Source: Campylobacterales bacterium (lineage in GTDB: Bacteria > Campylobacterota > Campylobacteria > Campylobacterales > Thiovulaceae). Taken from it: 8,593 nucleotides of DNA. The stretch spans positions 1-8,593 of the forward strand of contig DTUW01000054.1 in assembly GCA_012963895.1 (NCBI GenBank), in the 5' to 3' direction. The notes under the pieces were generated by a model. The model saw only the letters and a list, made by a program, of their open reading frames with translations, had not been told where the DNA came from and made no database searches. The stretch's first letter is position 1. Every line of letters begins with the position of its first letter. Of this stretch, positions 1 to 7,220 are shown one piece after another. The position numbers and the translations under genes were made by a program.

Positions 1-55
1 CCAATATAGTGAAATGTTGGACAAGATGTTTAGTAGTTTCTGTTTAGGAAAATAG
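1..55 (+). CDS. mnmE: MnmE (TrmE) tRNA modification GTPase, C-terminal fragment
   Basis: Only the last 17 codons are inside the window, read from base 2 to a TAG at 53-55; the rest lies to the left. The fragment ends in SSFCLGK. MnmE proteins end in a conserved C-x-G-K motif (FCIGK in E. coli), preceded by a helix of the type LDxxFSxF, and the residues here (MLDKMFSSFCLGK) match that pattern. MnmE works with MnmG to place the carboxymethylaminomethyl group on wobble U34 of certain tRNAs, and the terminal Cys is important for that activity. The gene lies on the same strand as alaS, 41 bp upstream, so two tRNA-directed genes are adjacent. The call rests on a short but distinctive tail; the GTPase domain is not visible. 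Confidence 0.82.
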   Translation, partial: QYSEMLDKMFSSFCLGK

Positions 56-59
56 AATA

Positions 60-65
60 TATAAT
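60..65 (+). promoter_or_regulatory. candidate -10 box upstream of alaS
   Basis: A perfect TATAAT lies in the 41-bp gap between mnmE and alaS, 31 nt before the alaS ATG. This would put a transcript start near position 72 and give a leader of about 25 nt. No good -35 hexamer is seen at 16-18 nt spacing, which is common for sigma-70 promoters in Campylobacterota. The surroundings are AT-rich (ATATATAATATA), so a chance match is possible. Confidence 0.4.
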
Positions 66-96
66 ATAGAAAATACCAAATTAGGACGAGAATTTA

Positions 97-2619
97 ATGG
101 ATATTCGAAAAGAGTTTATCAATTTTTTCAAATCTAAGGGGCATCAAGTACATGAGAGTAGCCCATTAGTTCCTGATGATGAAACTTTACTATTTACCAA
201 TGCTGGAATGGTGCAATTCAAAAAGATATTTACGGGAGAGTTGCCTATCCCTGAAAATCCCCGAGCCACCTCATCTCAAATCTGTTTAAGGGCAGGAGGG
301 AAACATAACGATTTAGAGAATGTGGGATATACCGCTAGACATCACACCCTATTTGAGATGTTGGGAAATTTCTCATTTGGAGACTATTTCAAAGATAAGG
401 CGATAGAGTATAGCTGGGAATTTGTAACGGAAGTTTTGAAACTACCAAAAGAGAGATTATGGGTAACCGTTCATAACTCAGATGATGAAGCTTTTGAAAT
501 TTGGAAAAGATATATATCAGAAGAGAGGATAAAGAGATTAGGGGATAAGGATAACTTTTGGCAGATGGGAGATACTGGACCTTGCGGACCAAGTTCAGAA
601 ATATTTTACGACCAAGGGGAGGAGTTCAATTCACCCGATGACTATCTAGGAGGAGATGGAGATAGATTTTTAGAGATTTGGAATCTCGTATTTATGGAAT
701 ATGATAGAGATGAGAGCGGGAAATTGAATCGACTCCCAAAACCTTCAATAGATACAGGTATGGGGCTTGAAAGGGTAACCGCCATTTTAGAAGGCAAAAA
801 TAGTAATTTCCACACCTCCCTATTTATGCCAATAATTGACAAAGTAGCTCAACTGATAGGAAAAGAGTATCAACCAGAAGAGGGAGCAAGTTATCGAGTA
901 ATAGCCGACCATATCCGAGCCGTGACCTTTCTTTTAGCCCAAGGATTGCGATTTGATAGAGAGGGGCGGGGGTATGTTCTTAGGAGAATTTTGAGACGAG
1001 CAGTCCGCCACGGCTATCTATTGGGATTTAGAGAACCATTTTTATACCAATTGGTAGAGAGTGTAAATGGTATTTTAGGGAAACAATATCCCTATCTCAT
1101 TTCAGAAGCGAAACGAGTTCAGAGAGAGATTAGGAACGAAGAGGAGCGATTTTTTAGAACAATCGAGGCGGGGATAGAACTATTTGAGCAAGAATTAGAG
1201 AGAACAGAAAATATATTCTCCGGTGAAGTAGCTTTCAAACTCTACGATACTTACGGATTTCCTCTCGACCTTACCCAAGATATGTTAAGAGAGAAAAATA
1301 TAGAGATAGATTTAGAGAAATTCCAATCTCTCATGGAGGAACAGCGAAAACGAGCAAAGGCAAATTGGAAAGGGTCGGGAGATAAACATCAACACGGCGA
1401 TTTTAAAGAACTCTTAGAAGAGTTTGGAGAGAACCAATTCCTATATGAAACGACCCAAACAGAAGGTAAGGTATTGGCTCTATTGGACAAAGATTTTAGA
1501 CGAGTTACAAGCTGTTCAGATGGTTGGGTGTTGTTTGATAGAACCCCTTTCTATGGTGAGAGTGGAGGACAGATAGGAGATAGAGGAAAAGCTGGTCAAG
1601 CTGAGATATTGGATACCCAGAAGTTTTCAGGGTTGAACCTTTCGAGATTTCGGGGTGATTTGGAAATTGGAAAAAACTATCTTCTGCAAGTTTCAGAAGA
1701 GAGACATGAGATAGCTAAACACCATTCAGCTACCCACCTTCTCCATGCAACCCTTAGAAATATATTGGGTGATGAGGTTCAACAAGCGGGGAGCTTAGTT
1801 GAAAAAGATAGATTGCGATTCGACTTTACATACAGCCAATCCCTTTCAGCTAAACAGCTTCGAAAAATTGAAGATGAGATAAATAGATATATATCCCAAG
1901 CTATCCCACAAACCACCGAAGTATTACCAATTGAAGAGGCGAGAGCAAAAGGGGCAATGGCTCTCTTTGGTGAAAAATATGGCGATAGGGTTCGGGTTGT
2001 CTCTTTCGGTGATGTTTCGGTTGAACTCTGCGGAGGAACTCATGTATCCAATACCTCTGAGATTGGAATTTTCCTAATCTTGAAAGAGAGTGGAGTATCA
2101 GCAGGAGTTAGACGGATTGAGGCAGTTGTAGGAGAGAGCGGATATAGATATATTCAAAATATTCGCGATGAGGTGGCTCAGGGGTTGCAAAAATTGAAAT
2201 CTCAAAATCTCTTATCTGGAATTGAGAAGCTCCAAAAAGAGCTATCCAAATTGAAACAGGAATTGAAAGAGGTTCAGAAGTCTCAAAAACATACCTTTAC
2301 CCCTGAAAAGATAGGAGAACTCAACCTCATCGTTGATATTTTGCCGAGTGGAGATATTAAGAGCTATATCGATGAACTCAAAAATAGATATTCATCTATC
2401 GCAGTGATGCTATTTCAAAAGAAAGGGGATAAGGTTCTAATCGCTTCTGGTTCAAAAAATTGCAATATCCATGCTGGAAACTGGATAAAGGCGATAGCCC
2501 CAATTGTGAAAGGGGGTGGGGGCGGTCGTCCAGACTTTGCCCAAGCTGGTGGAAAAGATAGCTCCAAAATAGAAGAGGCGATAAAAGAGGCTAAAAAGTA
2601 TGCCAAAGATAGTAGATAG
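97..2619 (+). CDS. alaS: alanyl-tRNA synthetase (AlaRS)
   Basis: Cytoplasmic class II enzyme that charges tRNA-Ala with alanine and hydrolyses mischarged Ser- and Gly-tRNA-Ala. At 840 residues it is full length, slightly shorter than the 876-residue E. coli enzyme. The N-terminal catalytic core has the motif 2 region ([16 protein letters not shown], about 81-96) and the motif 3 region (DTGMGLERV, about 219-227). The editing domain carries its zinc-ligand set, H543-x3-H547 (HSATH) and C645-x3-H649 (CGGTH). A coiled coil (about 694-730) leads to the C-Ala domain with its glycine-rich signature [16 protein letters not shown] (806-821). The ATG is chosen because an AGGA (83-86) lies 10 nt upstream and [11 protein letters not shown] is the usual family start. 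The last 20 bp overlap cysK, suggesting translational coupling. No domain appears damaged. Confidence 0.98.
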   Translation: MDIRKEFINFFKSKGHQVHESSPLVPDDETLLFTNAGMVQFKKIFTGELPIPENPRATSSQICLRAGGKHNDLENVGYTARHHTLFEMLGNFSFGDYFKDKAIEYSWEFVTEVLKLPKERLWVTVHNSDDEAFEIWKRYISEERIKRLGDKDNFWQMGDTGPCGPSSEIFYDQGEEFNSPDDYLGGDGDRFLEIWNLVFMEYDRDESGKLNRLPKPSIDTGMGLERVTAILEGKNSNFHTSLFMPIIDKVAQLIGKEYQPEEGASYRVIADHIRAVTFLLAQGLRFDREGRGYVLRRILRRAVRHGYLLGFREPFLYQLVESVNGILGKQYPYLISEAKRVQREIRNEEERFFRTIEAGIELFEQELERTENIFSGEVAFKLYDTYGFPLDLTQDMLREKNIEIDLEKFQSLMEEQRKRAKANWKGSGDKHQHGDFKELLEEFGENQFLYETTQTEGKVLALLDKDFRRVTSCSDGWVLFDRTPFYGESGGQIGDRGKAGQAEILDTQKFSGLNLSRFRGDLEIGKNYLLQVSEERHEIAKHHSATHLLHATLRNILGDEVQQAGSLVEKDRLRFDFTYSQSLSAKQLRKIEDEINRYISQAIPQTTEVLPIEEARAKGAMALFGEKYGDRVRVVSFGDVSVELCGGTHVSNTSEIGIFLILKESGVSAGVRRIEAVVGESGYRYIQNIRDEVAQGLQKLKSQNLLSGIEKLQKELSKLKQELKEVQKSQKHTFTPEKIGELNLIVDILPSGDIKSYIDELKNRYSSIAVMLFQKKGDKVLIASGSKNCNIHAGNWIKAIAPIVKGGGGGRPDFAQAGGKDSSKIEEAIKEAKKYAKDSR

Positions 2620-3511
2620 CATTCAGGAACTTATCGGAAACACTCCATTAATCCGACTTCAAAGGTTCGGCGGGGTTTTGGCAAAATGTGAATTTCTCAA
2701 TCCGATAGGTTCGATAAAAGATAGGATAGCTCTCAATATTTTGAAAAAGGGAATTGAGAGAGGAGAGATAGATAGCAATACTCTCATTATTGAAGCCACT
2801 AGCGGAAATACAGGGATAGCCCTTGCCTCTCTTGGAGCATCTTTGGGGTTGAAAATAGTTATTGTCATGCCTGAGTCTATGAGTTTGGAGAGAAGAGTCC
2901 TAATTCAACACTTTGGAGCTGAATTGGTTCTAACTCCTGCCAATCTTGGAATGGCGGGGGCAGTTGAGAAAGCAAAAGAGTTAGCAAAAGAGAATCCCAA
3001 TTCATTTTTAACCTCTCAATTTTCCAATCCAGACAATCCAGAGAGCCATATTCAGACAGCCCAAGAGATTTGGGAGCAGACAGATGGTAAAGTGGATATT
3101 TTTGTAGCGGGGGTTGGAACTGGTGGAACTATCTCAGGGGTTGGAAGATATCTAAAAAAGAGAAATCCAAATATTCGGATTGTTGGAGTTGAGCCGTCAA
3201 ATTCCAATATTCTATCTGGCGGTTCGGCTGGTTCTCACGAGATACAGGGGATAGGAGCCGGTTTCATTCCAGAAAATTTGGATAGAGATATTTTAGATGA
3301 GGTGGTAGCTGTTTCAGATGAAGATGCTATTAGAACAGCAAAAGAGTTAGCTAAACAGGAGGGGCTATTAGTCGGTATCTCATCGGGTGCAAATCTTTTT
3401 GCTTCAAAGATAGTAGCTGATAGAGATAGAACCAAAACGGTTGTAACTACTTTAAACGATACAGGAGAGAGATATATCTCTACTCCACTTTTTCAAAAGG
3501 AAAATAGATGA
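2600..3511 (+). CDS. cysK: cysteine synthase (O-acetylserine sulfhydrylase), CysK type
   Basis: PLP enzyme of fold type II that makes L-cysteine from O-acetylserine and sulfide in the cytoplasm, the last step of sulfur assimilation. At 303 residues it is normal length. Visible landmarks are K40 in NPIGSIKDR (Schiff-base lysine), TSGNTG at 67-72 (substrate loop), [10 protein letters not shown] at 90-99, TSQF at 138-141, GVGTGGT at 171-177 (PLP phosphate cup), IQGIGAGF at 215-222 and GISSGAN at 259-265. The IQGIGAGF stretch favours CysK over CysM, although relatives in this phylum are sometimes labelled CysM. The start lies inside the end of alaS (20-bp overlap) with AGAGG at 2586-2590 as ribosome site. 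It ends in an ATGA overlap with purM. Use of thiosulfate or another sulfur donor cannot be judged from sequence. Confidence 0.93.
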   Translation: MPKIVDSIQELIGNTPLIRLQRFGGVLAKCEFLNPIGSIKDRIALNILKKGIERGEIDSNTLIIEATSGNTGIALASLGASLGLKIVIVMPESMSLERRVLIQHFGAELVLTPANLGMAGAVEKAKELAKENPNSFLTSQFSNPDNPESHIQTAQEIWEQTDGKVDIFVAGVGTGGTISGVGRYLKKRNPNIRIVGVEPSNSNILSGGSAGSHEIQGIGAGFIPENLDRDILDEVVAVSDEDAIRTAKELAKQEGLLVGISSGANLFASKIVADRDRTKTVVTTLNDTGERYISTPLFQKENR

Positions 3512-4506
3512 ATGACAAACTAAGTTATAAAGATGCAGGAGTTGATATTGATGCGGGTAACTCCCTAGTTTCAGAGATAAAACCGATAGTTCAAAAGACT
3601 TTTGATACAAATGTTCTAGGTGGTATAGGTTCATTTGCAGGAGCTTACCAATTACCGCAAGGATATAAAAATCCCGTTCTACTTTCAGCTACTGATGGGG
3701 TTGGAACTAAATTGAAATTGGCTATCGAATCCAAACGATTTGGAACTGTTGGAGAGGATTTGGTAGCTATGTGTGTCAATGACCTCATCTGCAATTTTGC
3801 TACTCCCCTATTTTTTCTCGACTACTATGCTACTGGAAAATTGGAAGTTTCAGAGGCAAAAGAGGTAATATCAGGTATCGCTAATGGCTGTTTAAAAGCT
3901 GAATGTGCCTTAATTGGAGGGGAGACGGCTGAGATGCCAAATATGTATCGAGATGGCGATTTTGACCTTGCAGGTTTTGCTGTTGGTATTGCTGAAAAAG
4001 ATGAAATAGATAGAAGTTCCAAAGTTCAAGATGGGGACTATCTAATAGCTCTACCTAGTAGCGGAATTCATTCTAATGGCTATTCTCTCGTTAGAAAACT
4101 CTTTTTTGAAAAGTTGAATATGAAGTTCGATGACAAATTTGGAAACTCCACCCTAATAGAAACTCTTCTAACCCCGACTAGAATCTATGTAAAAGAGTTC
4201 AAGAAATTTCAGAAATATATCAATGCAATGGCTCATATCACAGGAGGAGGAATTACCGAAAATCTTCCGCGAGTTCTACCTAATGGTTTAGGAGCTGAGA
4301 TAGAGAAGAAGAAAATTAGAACCCTCCCTATCTTTGAATTCATATCTCAATATGTCGATGAGGTGGAGATGTTTAGAACCTTCAACATGGGGGTTGGAAT
4401 GGTTTTGGTTGTATCTGAAAAGAATGTTGATAGAATTATAAATCATAGTGATGGATATATCATTGGTCGGGTTGTGGCTGGTGATAGAAAAGTAGTATAT
4501 ATATAA
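3508..4506 (+). CDS. purM: phosphoribosylformylglycinamidine cyclo-ligase (AIR synthetase)
   Basis: ATP-dependent enzyme of de novo purine synthesis that closes the imidazole ring, converting FGAM to AIR. The 332-residue protein has the complete PurM signature: SYKDAGVDI (6-14), a glycine-rich stretch GGIGSFAG (38-45), ATDGVGTKLK (61-70), VAMCVNDL (86-93), IGGETAEMP (136-144), the PurM-type SSGIHSNGYSLVR (184-196), LLTPTRIYV (220-228), HITGGGITENLPRVLP (243-258) and MFRTFNMGVGM (288-298). The ATG overlaps the cysK TGA as ATGA, with AAGGA at 3497-3501 as ribosome site, so the two are probably translated in coupled fashion. The neighbours (cysK upstream, an envelope lipoprotein 10 bp downstream) have no obvious purine role; the link looks like operon packing rather than pathway. 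Confidence 0.97.
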   Translation: MNDKLSYKDAGVDIDAGNSLVSEIKPIVQKTFDTNVLGGIGSFAGAYQLPQGYKNPVLLSATDGVGTKLKLAIESKRFGTVGEDLVAMCVNDLICNFATPLFFLDYYATGKLEVSEAKEVISGIANGCLKAECALIGGETAEMPNMYRDGDFDLAGFAVGIAEKDEIDRSSKVQDGDYLIALPSSGIHSNGYSLVRKLFFEKLNMKFDDKFGNSTLIETLLTPTRIYVKEFKKFQKYINAMAHITGGGITENLPRVLPNGLGAEIEKKKIRTLPIFEFISQYVDEVEMFRTFNMGVGMVLVVSEKNVDRIINHSDGYIIGRVVAGDRKVVYI

Positions 4507-4516
4507 AGGAGCAAAA

Positions 4517-5221
4517 ATGGACATTAGACTATTAGCAACTATATTCGCTCTTCTATTGGTCTCTGGTTGTAGTAGTAACAAAGTTGAAACAGCAACCGAG
4601 AATATGAAGAAAGAGAAAAAAGAGATTACTAAAAAAGTTGATGAAAATGTTTCAGCTGAAACTGAAAAAGTGGTAATGGTTGGAGAAAAAGAGAAAGCGG
4701 AACAGGAAAGAATCGCAAAAGAGAAGGCAGAAGCCGAACGAATAGCAAAAGAGAAAGCGGAACAGGAGAGAATCGCAAAAGAGAAGGCAGAAGCTGAACG
4801 GATAGCCAGAGAGAAAGCAGAACAGGAAAGAATTGCCAAAGAGAGGGCAGAGGCTCGAAAAAAAGCATTCGAAGAGTTGGAGAAGGCTACTAGTGAGTTA
4901 AAGAGTGCAAAAATACCGACTGGTAGCACTGAACTTACAGACGATATTAAAACTCGTTTAGATGTGGTAGCTGAAATCCTAATTCAATATCCAGATACAA
5001 AAGTGAAAATCAAGGCTTACACTGATTCATTGGGTTCAAGTAAAAAGAATTTGAGACTTTCTCAAATGAGAGCAGATAGAGCAAAAGAGTATCTTATTTC
5101 AAAAGGAGTAAATCCTCAACAGATAGAGGCAAAAGGGTTTGGAGAGACCAATTTTATTAATCCAGAAAATCCAGCATCTCTTGAAAATAGACGGATTGAG
5201 TTGGAACTTGTGAAGCAATAA
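4517..5221 (+). CDS. OmpA/Pal-family lipoprotein with TolA-like helical repeat linker
   Basis: Predicted outer-membrane lipoprotein that anchors to peptidoglycan. A short signal peptide ends in a lipobox, LVSGC, with the lipidated Cys at residue 18 followed by Ser-Ser, consistent with export to the outer membrane. Residues 19-59 are polar and charged. Residues 60-119 are six 10-residue units alternating KAEQERIAKE and KAEAERIAKE, very like the charged alpha-helix of TolA domain II. Residues about 125-234 form an OmpA C-terminal domain with YTDSLGSSKKNLRLSQMRADR; D170 and R185 match the Asp and Arg, 15 residues apart, that bind diaminopimelate in OmpA/Pal. The first strand, usually like FDFDSA, is poorly conserved. 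AAAGGAG (4505-4511) sits just before the ATG. It is the last gene of the plus-strand block. No tolB or other Tol gene is adjacent, so it may be a Pal paralogue rather than Pal itself. Confidence 0.88.
   Translation: MDIRLLATIFALLLVSGCSSNKVETATENMKKEKKEITKKVDENVSAETEKVVMVGEKEKAEQERIAKEKAEAERIAKEKAEQERIAKEKAEAERIAREKAEQERIAKERAEARKKAFEELEKATSELKSAKIPTGSTELTDDIKTRLDVVAEILIQYPDTKVKIKAYTDSLGSSKKNLRLSQMRADRAKEYLISKGVNPQQIEAKGFGETNFINPENPASLENRRIELELVKQ
4691..4859 (+). repeat. 60-bp tandem repeat, about 2.8 copies, coding
   Basis: Copies begin at 4691, 4751 and 4811. The first two differ at only 5 of 60 positions; the third is more diverged and fades into unique sequence after about 4859. Each copy encodes a pair of 10-residue units (one with AEQ, one with AEA), so the DNA period is twice the protein period. 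This suggests duplication of the 60-bp unit rather than codon-by-codon convergence. It lies wholly inside the lipoprotein gene and keeps its reading frame. Confidence 0.93.
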
Positions 5222-5248
5222 AATTACAAGACAAGAGGAAATTAGTAT

Positions 5249-5267
5249 TAGTTGAATATATCAACTA
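5249..5267. terminator. small inverted repeat at the convergent gene junction, possible bidirectional terminator
   Basis: TAGTTGA (5249-5255) and TCAACTA (5261-5267) form a perfect 7-bp stem around a 5-nt loop, between the lipoprotein gene stop (5219-5221) and the waaA stop (5261-5263, inside the right arm). Its place between converging genes fits a shared transcription end. The stem is AT-rich and no clear T-run follows on either strand, so it is at best a weak intrinsic terminator. Confidence 0.35.
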
Positions 5268-6436
5268 TCTAAAATAGCCCTAATATTTTTCTCTATATCT
5301 ATATCTCCAAGGATTTTTGCAGGGGGGAGGTTTTCGGATTTTCTTAGTGCTTTGAAAATCTCCTCTTTTTTTACTATCTGAATATTTGTTATGTGTTTCA
5401 CTAATTCCCTCTGATTGAAGATATATTCACCTGTAACTATTCTATTTCGAAATGATGCAGGTTCTACGAAATTATGCCCTCCAATCCCATCAATAAAACT
5501 ACCCCCAAGAATTACAATATCACTTTTTGCATATATATCTACCAGTAATCCAATTACATCTATCAAAACTATATCACTATTGAAACTCTCTTTTTGAGAG
5601 TATCTATTTACTGAATAGCCAAATTTGGAGCCGAACTCTTTCACAATCTCCCAAACCTCATCGAACCGCTCTTTATGTCTAGGGACTAATATTAGTCGTC
5701 CCTTTCCATATTGTTGAAATGCTTCAAGTATATATATCTCTTCTCCTGAATGGGTAGAAGCTCCAACTATTACCAATCTATCTTTTGGAATATTGAGATT
5801 TCTCGTGGATTGAGATTTGAGGAGTTTGATATTTCCTCCAATTTCTATCTTTTTCGCTCCAAGTTGGAGAAACCTATCTCTATCTATTTCACTCTGGGCT
5901 AAGACCAAATCGATGTTTTGAAATATTTTCCGATAGAACCATCGAAATTTTAGATATCTTGGAAAACTCCTATCGCTCAACCTACCGCTAAGTAGAATAG
6001 TTTTAGCTCCTCTAAGTTTTGCAATATAGAAGAGCAAGAACCAGAGTTCAGCCTCAACAACTATTAGGACTTTCTGCCTCCTCGTCCATATCCATAATAG
6101 AGGCTCAAAGGGCAAAAACATATATGAAATACCAATAGATTTTGCAGAAATAGATTTTGCAGAGCGATACCCAGTATCTGTTGTGGTAGATATTGAAATC
6201 TTCTCTATTCCTCTCTTTTGTAACTCTTTTATAAATGGTTTCAAGCTATTTACTTCCCCAAGAGAACAGCCGTGAAACCAATAGCTATCCTCTATCGGTT
6301 GTCTCCAATTTTTCCAGAGGAAAAATCTTGAAGGTATAGATATTCTATATTTTTCTTTTATAGAAAAGAGGAGAAAGAGGGGGGAGAGGAAAAGGAGAAG
6401 GAGAAGAGAGAGGAAAGAATAGAATAGGGGAAACAT
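5261..6436 (-). CDS. waaA: 3-deoxy-D-manno-octulosonic acid (Kdo) transferase, GT30
   Basis: Inner-membrane glycosyltransferase that adds Kdo from CMP-Kdo to the lipid A precursor, the first sugar of the LPS core. The 391-residue protein is somewhat shorter than the 425-residue E. coli enzyme. Residues 4-26 form a Leu/Phe-rich membrane anchor. GCSLGEV (56-62) carries E61, matching the catalytic Glu near residue 60 in E. coli. Other family landmarks are VEAELWF (127-133), SGRLSDRS (150-157), GASTHSGEE (225-233), LVPRHKERF (250-258) and GGSFIDGIGGHNFVEP (311-326). Whether it adds one or two Kdo units cannot be told. It follows the zinc-ribbon gene by 17 bp. The ATG gives the expected N-terminus, but no Shine-Dalgarno lies at normal spacing; the nearest, GAGGAGGAG, is over 20 nt upstream. 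An in-frame 15-bp duplication gives SAKSI twice (92-101). Confidence 0.95.
   Translation of the reverse strand: MFPLFYSFLSLLLLLFLSPLFLLFSIKEKYRISIPSRFFLWKNWRQPIEDSYWFHGCSLGEVNSLKPFIKELQKRGIEKISISTTTDTGYRSAKSISAKSIGISYMFLPFEPLLWIWTRRQKVLIVVEAELWFLLFYIAKLRGAKTILLSGRLSDRSFPRYLKFRWFYRKIFQNIDLVLAQSEIDRDRFLQLGAKKIEIGGNIKLLKSQSTRNLNIPKDRLVIVGASTHSGEEIYILEAFQQYGKGRLILVPRHKERFDEVWEIVKEFGSKFGYSVNRYSQKESFNSDIVLIDVIGLLVDIYAKSDIVILGGSFIDGIGGHNFVEPASFRNRIVTGEYIFNQRELVKHITNIQIVKKEEIFKALRKSENLPPAKILGDIDIEKNIRAILDS
6134..6163. repeat. perfect 15-bp tandem duplication within waaA
   Basis: Two identical adjacent copies of aatagattttgcaga (6134-6148 and 6149-6163). On the coding (minus) strand each copy is exactly five codons, Ser-Ala-Lys-Ser-Ile, so the reading frame is kept. 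The segment lies between the TTTDTG motif and the FLPFEP motif of WaaA, a stretch that looks tolerant of length change. Confidence 0.95.
6362..6419. other. 58-nt homopurine/homopyrimidine tract
   Basis: The plus strand is uninterrupted A/G for 58 bases. On the coding strand it is pure pyrimidine and encodes most of the WaaA N-terminal membrane anchor using only Phe, Leu, Ser and Pro codons (TTT, TTC, CTT, CTC, TCT, TCC, CCC). The hydrophobic protein requirement explains part of it, but Leu codons TTA, TTG, CTA and CTG are all avoided within the tract. Confidence 0.9.
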
Positions 6437-6453
6437 GGAAAACGATGAGGTTG

Positions 6454-7176
6454 CTACTCCTCCTCTAAGTGGCTTTCAAGATATACCAACCGCCCACAAT
6501 TTGGACAGGTTACTATCTCCTCTCCTTTGATGACTTCTAAATAGACTTGGTTACTCAATTTCATAAAACAGCCGTAACAGGCTTGGTCTCTAACAGGAAC
6601 TGCGGTAGTCTCCTTAGCCCATCTTCGAATCCGTTGATAAAAAGAGAATATTTTACTATCCATTTGAGATACCAATTGGTTTCTCTCTTGGGACAACTCT
6701 TTTTGTTGATTTTTCAACTCCTCCAATTTGAGAACCAAATCCCTTTCATACTCTCCAAACTCTTTTTGAAACTCTTGGAGTTCTTGCTCTTTTTTAGCTA
6801 ATTGCTCTTCTATATGCTCCAACTCTTTGTTGAGTTGGGCTATTGCCTCATTGAGATTTTCTATCTGGGGTGTTAGGATTTGCTCCTTTTCCAATTTTAG
6901 ATTCTCTAACTCTCTCTCATTCTTAGCCATCTGAATCTTTTTCTGATGCTCTTTTTCCTCTTGTTGTAACTTTGCTAAACTTTTTTCATATCCAGCAATA
7001 TCTTGAAATATCTGATTTTTTCTATTTTCCAAGTTTGCAATAGATTCTGTAATAGCTATTCTTCTATTTGCAACAGCCTCATACTCCTTGTTAGCTTTTT
7101 CTATCTTAGGTTCAAATTCAGTAATAGCATTATCAATTTTAGAAAGCTCTATCATCTCTCTCAAATATTGGTTCAT
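6454..7176 (-). CDS. coiled-coil C4 zinc-ribbon protein (DUF164), HP0958-like
   Basis: Predicted 240-residue cytoplasmic protein: a long charged coiled coil (about 10-170, many Glu/Lys/Gln) followed by a C-terminal zinc ribbon with C200-x2-C203 (ACYGC) and C224-x2-C227 (CPNCGR). This is the DUF164 layout of H. pylori HP0958 (called FlgZ by some), reported to bind the flagellar sigma factor RpoN and flaA mRNA and to be needed for flagella. The same role here is inference. waaA follows directly, as recalled for HP0958-HP0957. The ATG at 7174-7176 is preferred: AGGA lies 6 nt upstream (7183-7186, minus strand) and MNQYLREMIELSKID resembles the family start. A TTG ten codons upstream lacks a ribosome site. 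It begins 44 bp after the rny stop. RpoN dependence cannot be tested here, as no flagellar gene is in view. Confidence 0.85.
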   Translation of the reverse strand: MNQYLREMIELSKIDNAITEFEPKIEKANKEYEAVANRRIAITESIANLENRKNQIFQDIAGYEKSLAKLQQEEKEHQKKIQMAKNERELENLKLEKEQILTPQIENLNEAIAQLNKELEHIEEQLAKKEQELQEFQKEFGEYERDLVLKLEELKNQQKELSQERNQLVSQMDSKIFSFYQRIRRWAKETTAVPVRDQACYGCFMKLSNQVYLEVIKGEEIVTCPNCGRLVYLESHLEEE

Positions 7177-7206
7177 AGACAATCCTATATATGGTATTAG
7201 TCTCAA

Positions 7207-7212
7207 ATTATA
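7207..7212 (-). promoter_or_regulatory. candidate -10 box between rny and the zinc-ribbon gene
   Basis: On the minus strand the 44-bp gap contains a perfect TATAAT, placing a possible transcript start near 7200 and a leader of about 24 nt before the ATG at 7176. No -35 resembling TTGACA is present at 17-nt spacing. If real, it would let the zinc-ribbon gene and waaA be expressed apart from rny. The match could be chance in AT-rich DNA. Confidence 0.35.
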
Positions 7213-7220
7213 CGATATTT

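Noticed and set aside
2511..2526. G-rich stretch (G5-T-G5-C-GG) as a possible G-quadruplex
   Set aside because: It encodes the conserved glycine-rich GGGGGRPD signature of the AlaRS C-terminal domain, which fully explains it.
4493..4507. TATATATA run before the lipoprotein gene as a promoter
   Set aside because: It ends at the ribosome-binding site, leaving no room for a transcript start that would include that site, and it is part of the purM coding end.
4288..4929. Long minus-strand open frame (213 codons) rich in Ser, Ala and Phe, with internal repeats
   Set aside because: It lies antisense to the end of purM and the lipoprotein gene; its repeats are the reverse reading of the 60-bp coding repeat, and the sense genes are clearly recognisable. 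It has no family features of its own.
7177..7206. Upstream TTG start for the zinc-ribbon gene, adding ten residues
   Set aside because: No ribosome site precedes it and it would overlap nearly all of the leader; the ATG at 7174-7176 has AGGA 6 nt upstream and gives a family-like N-terminus.
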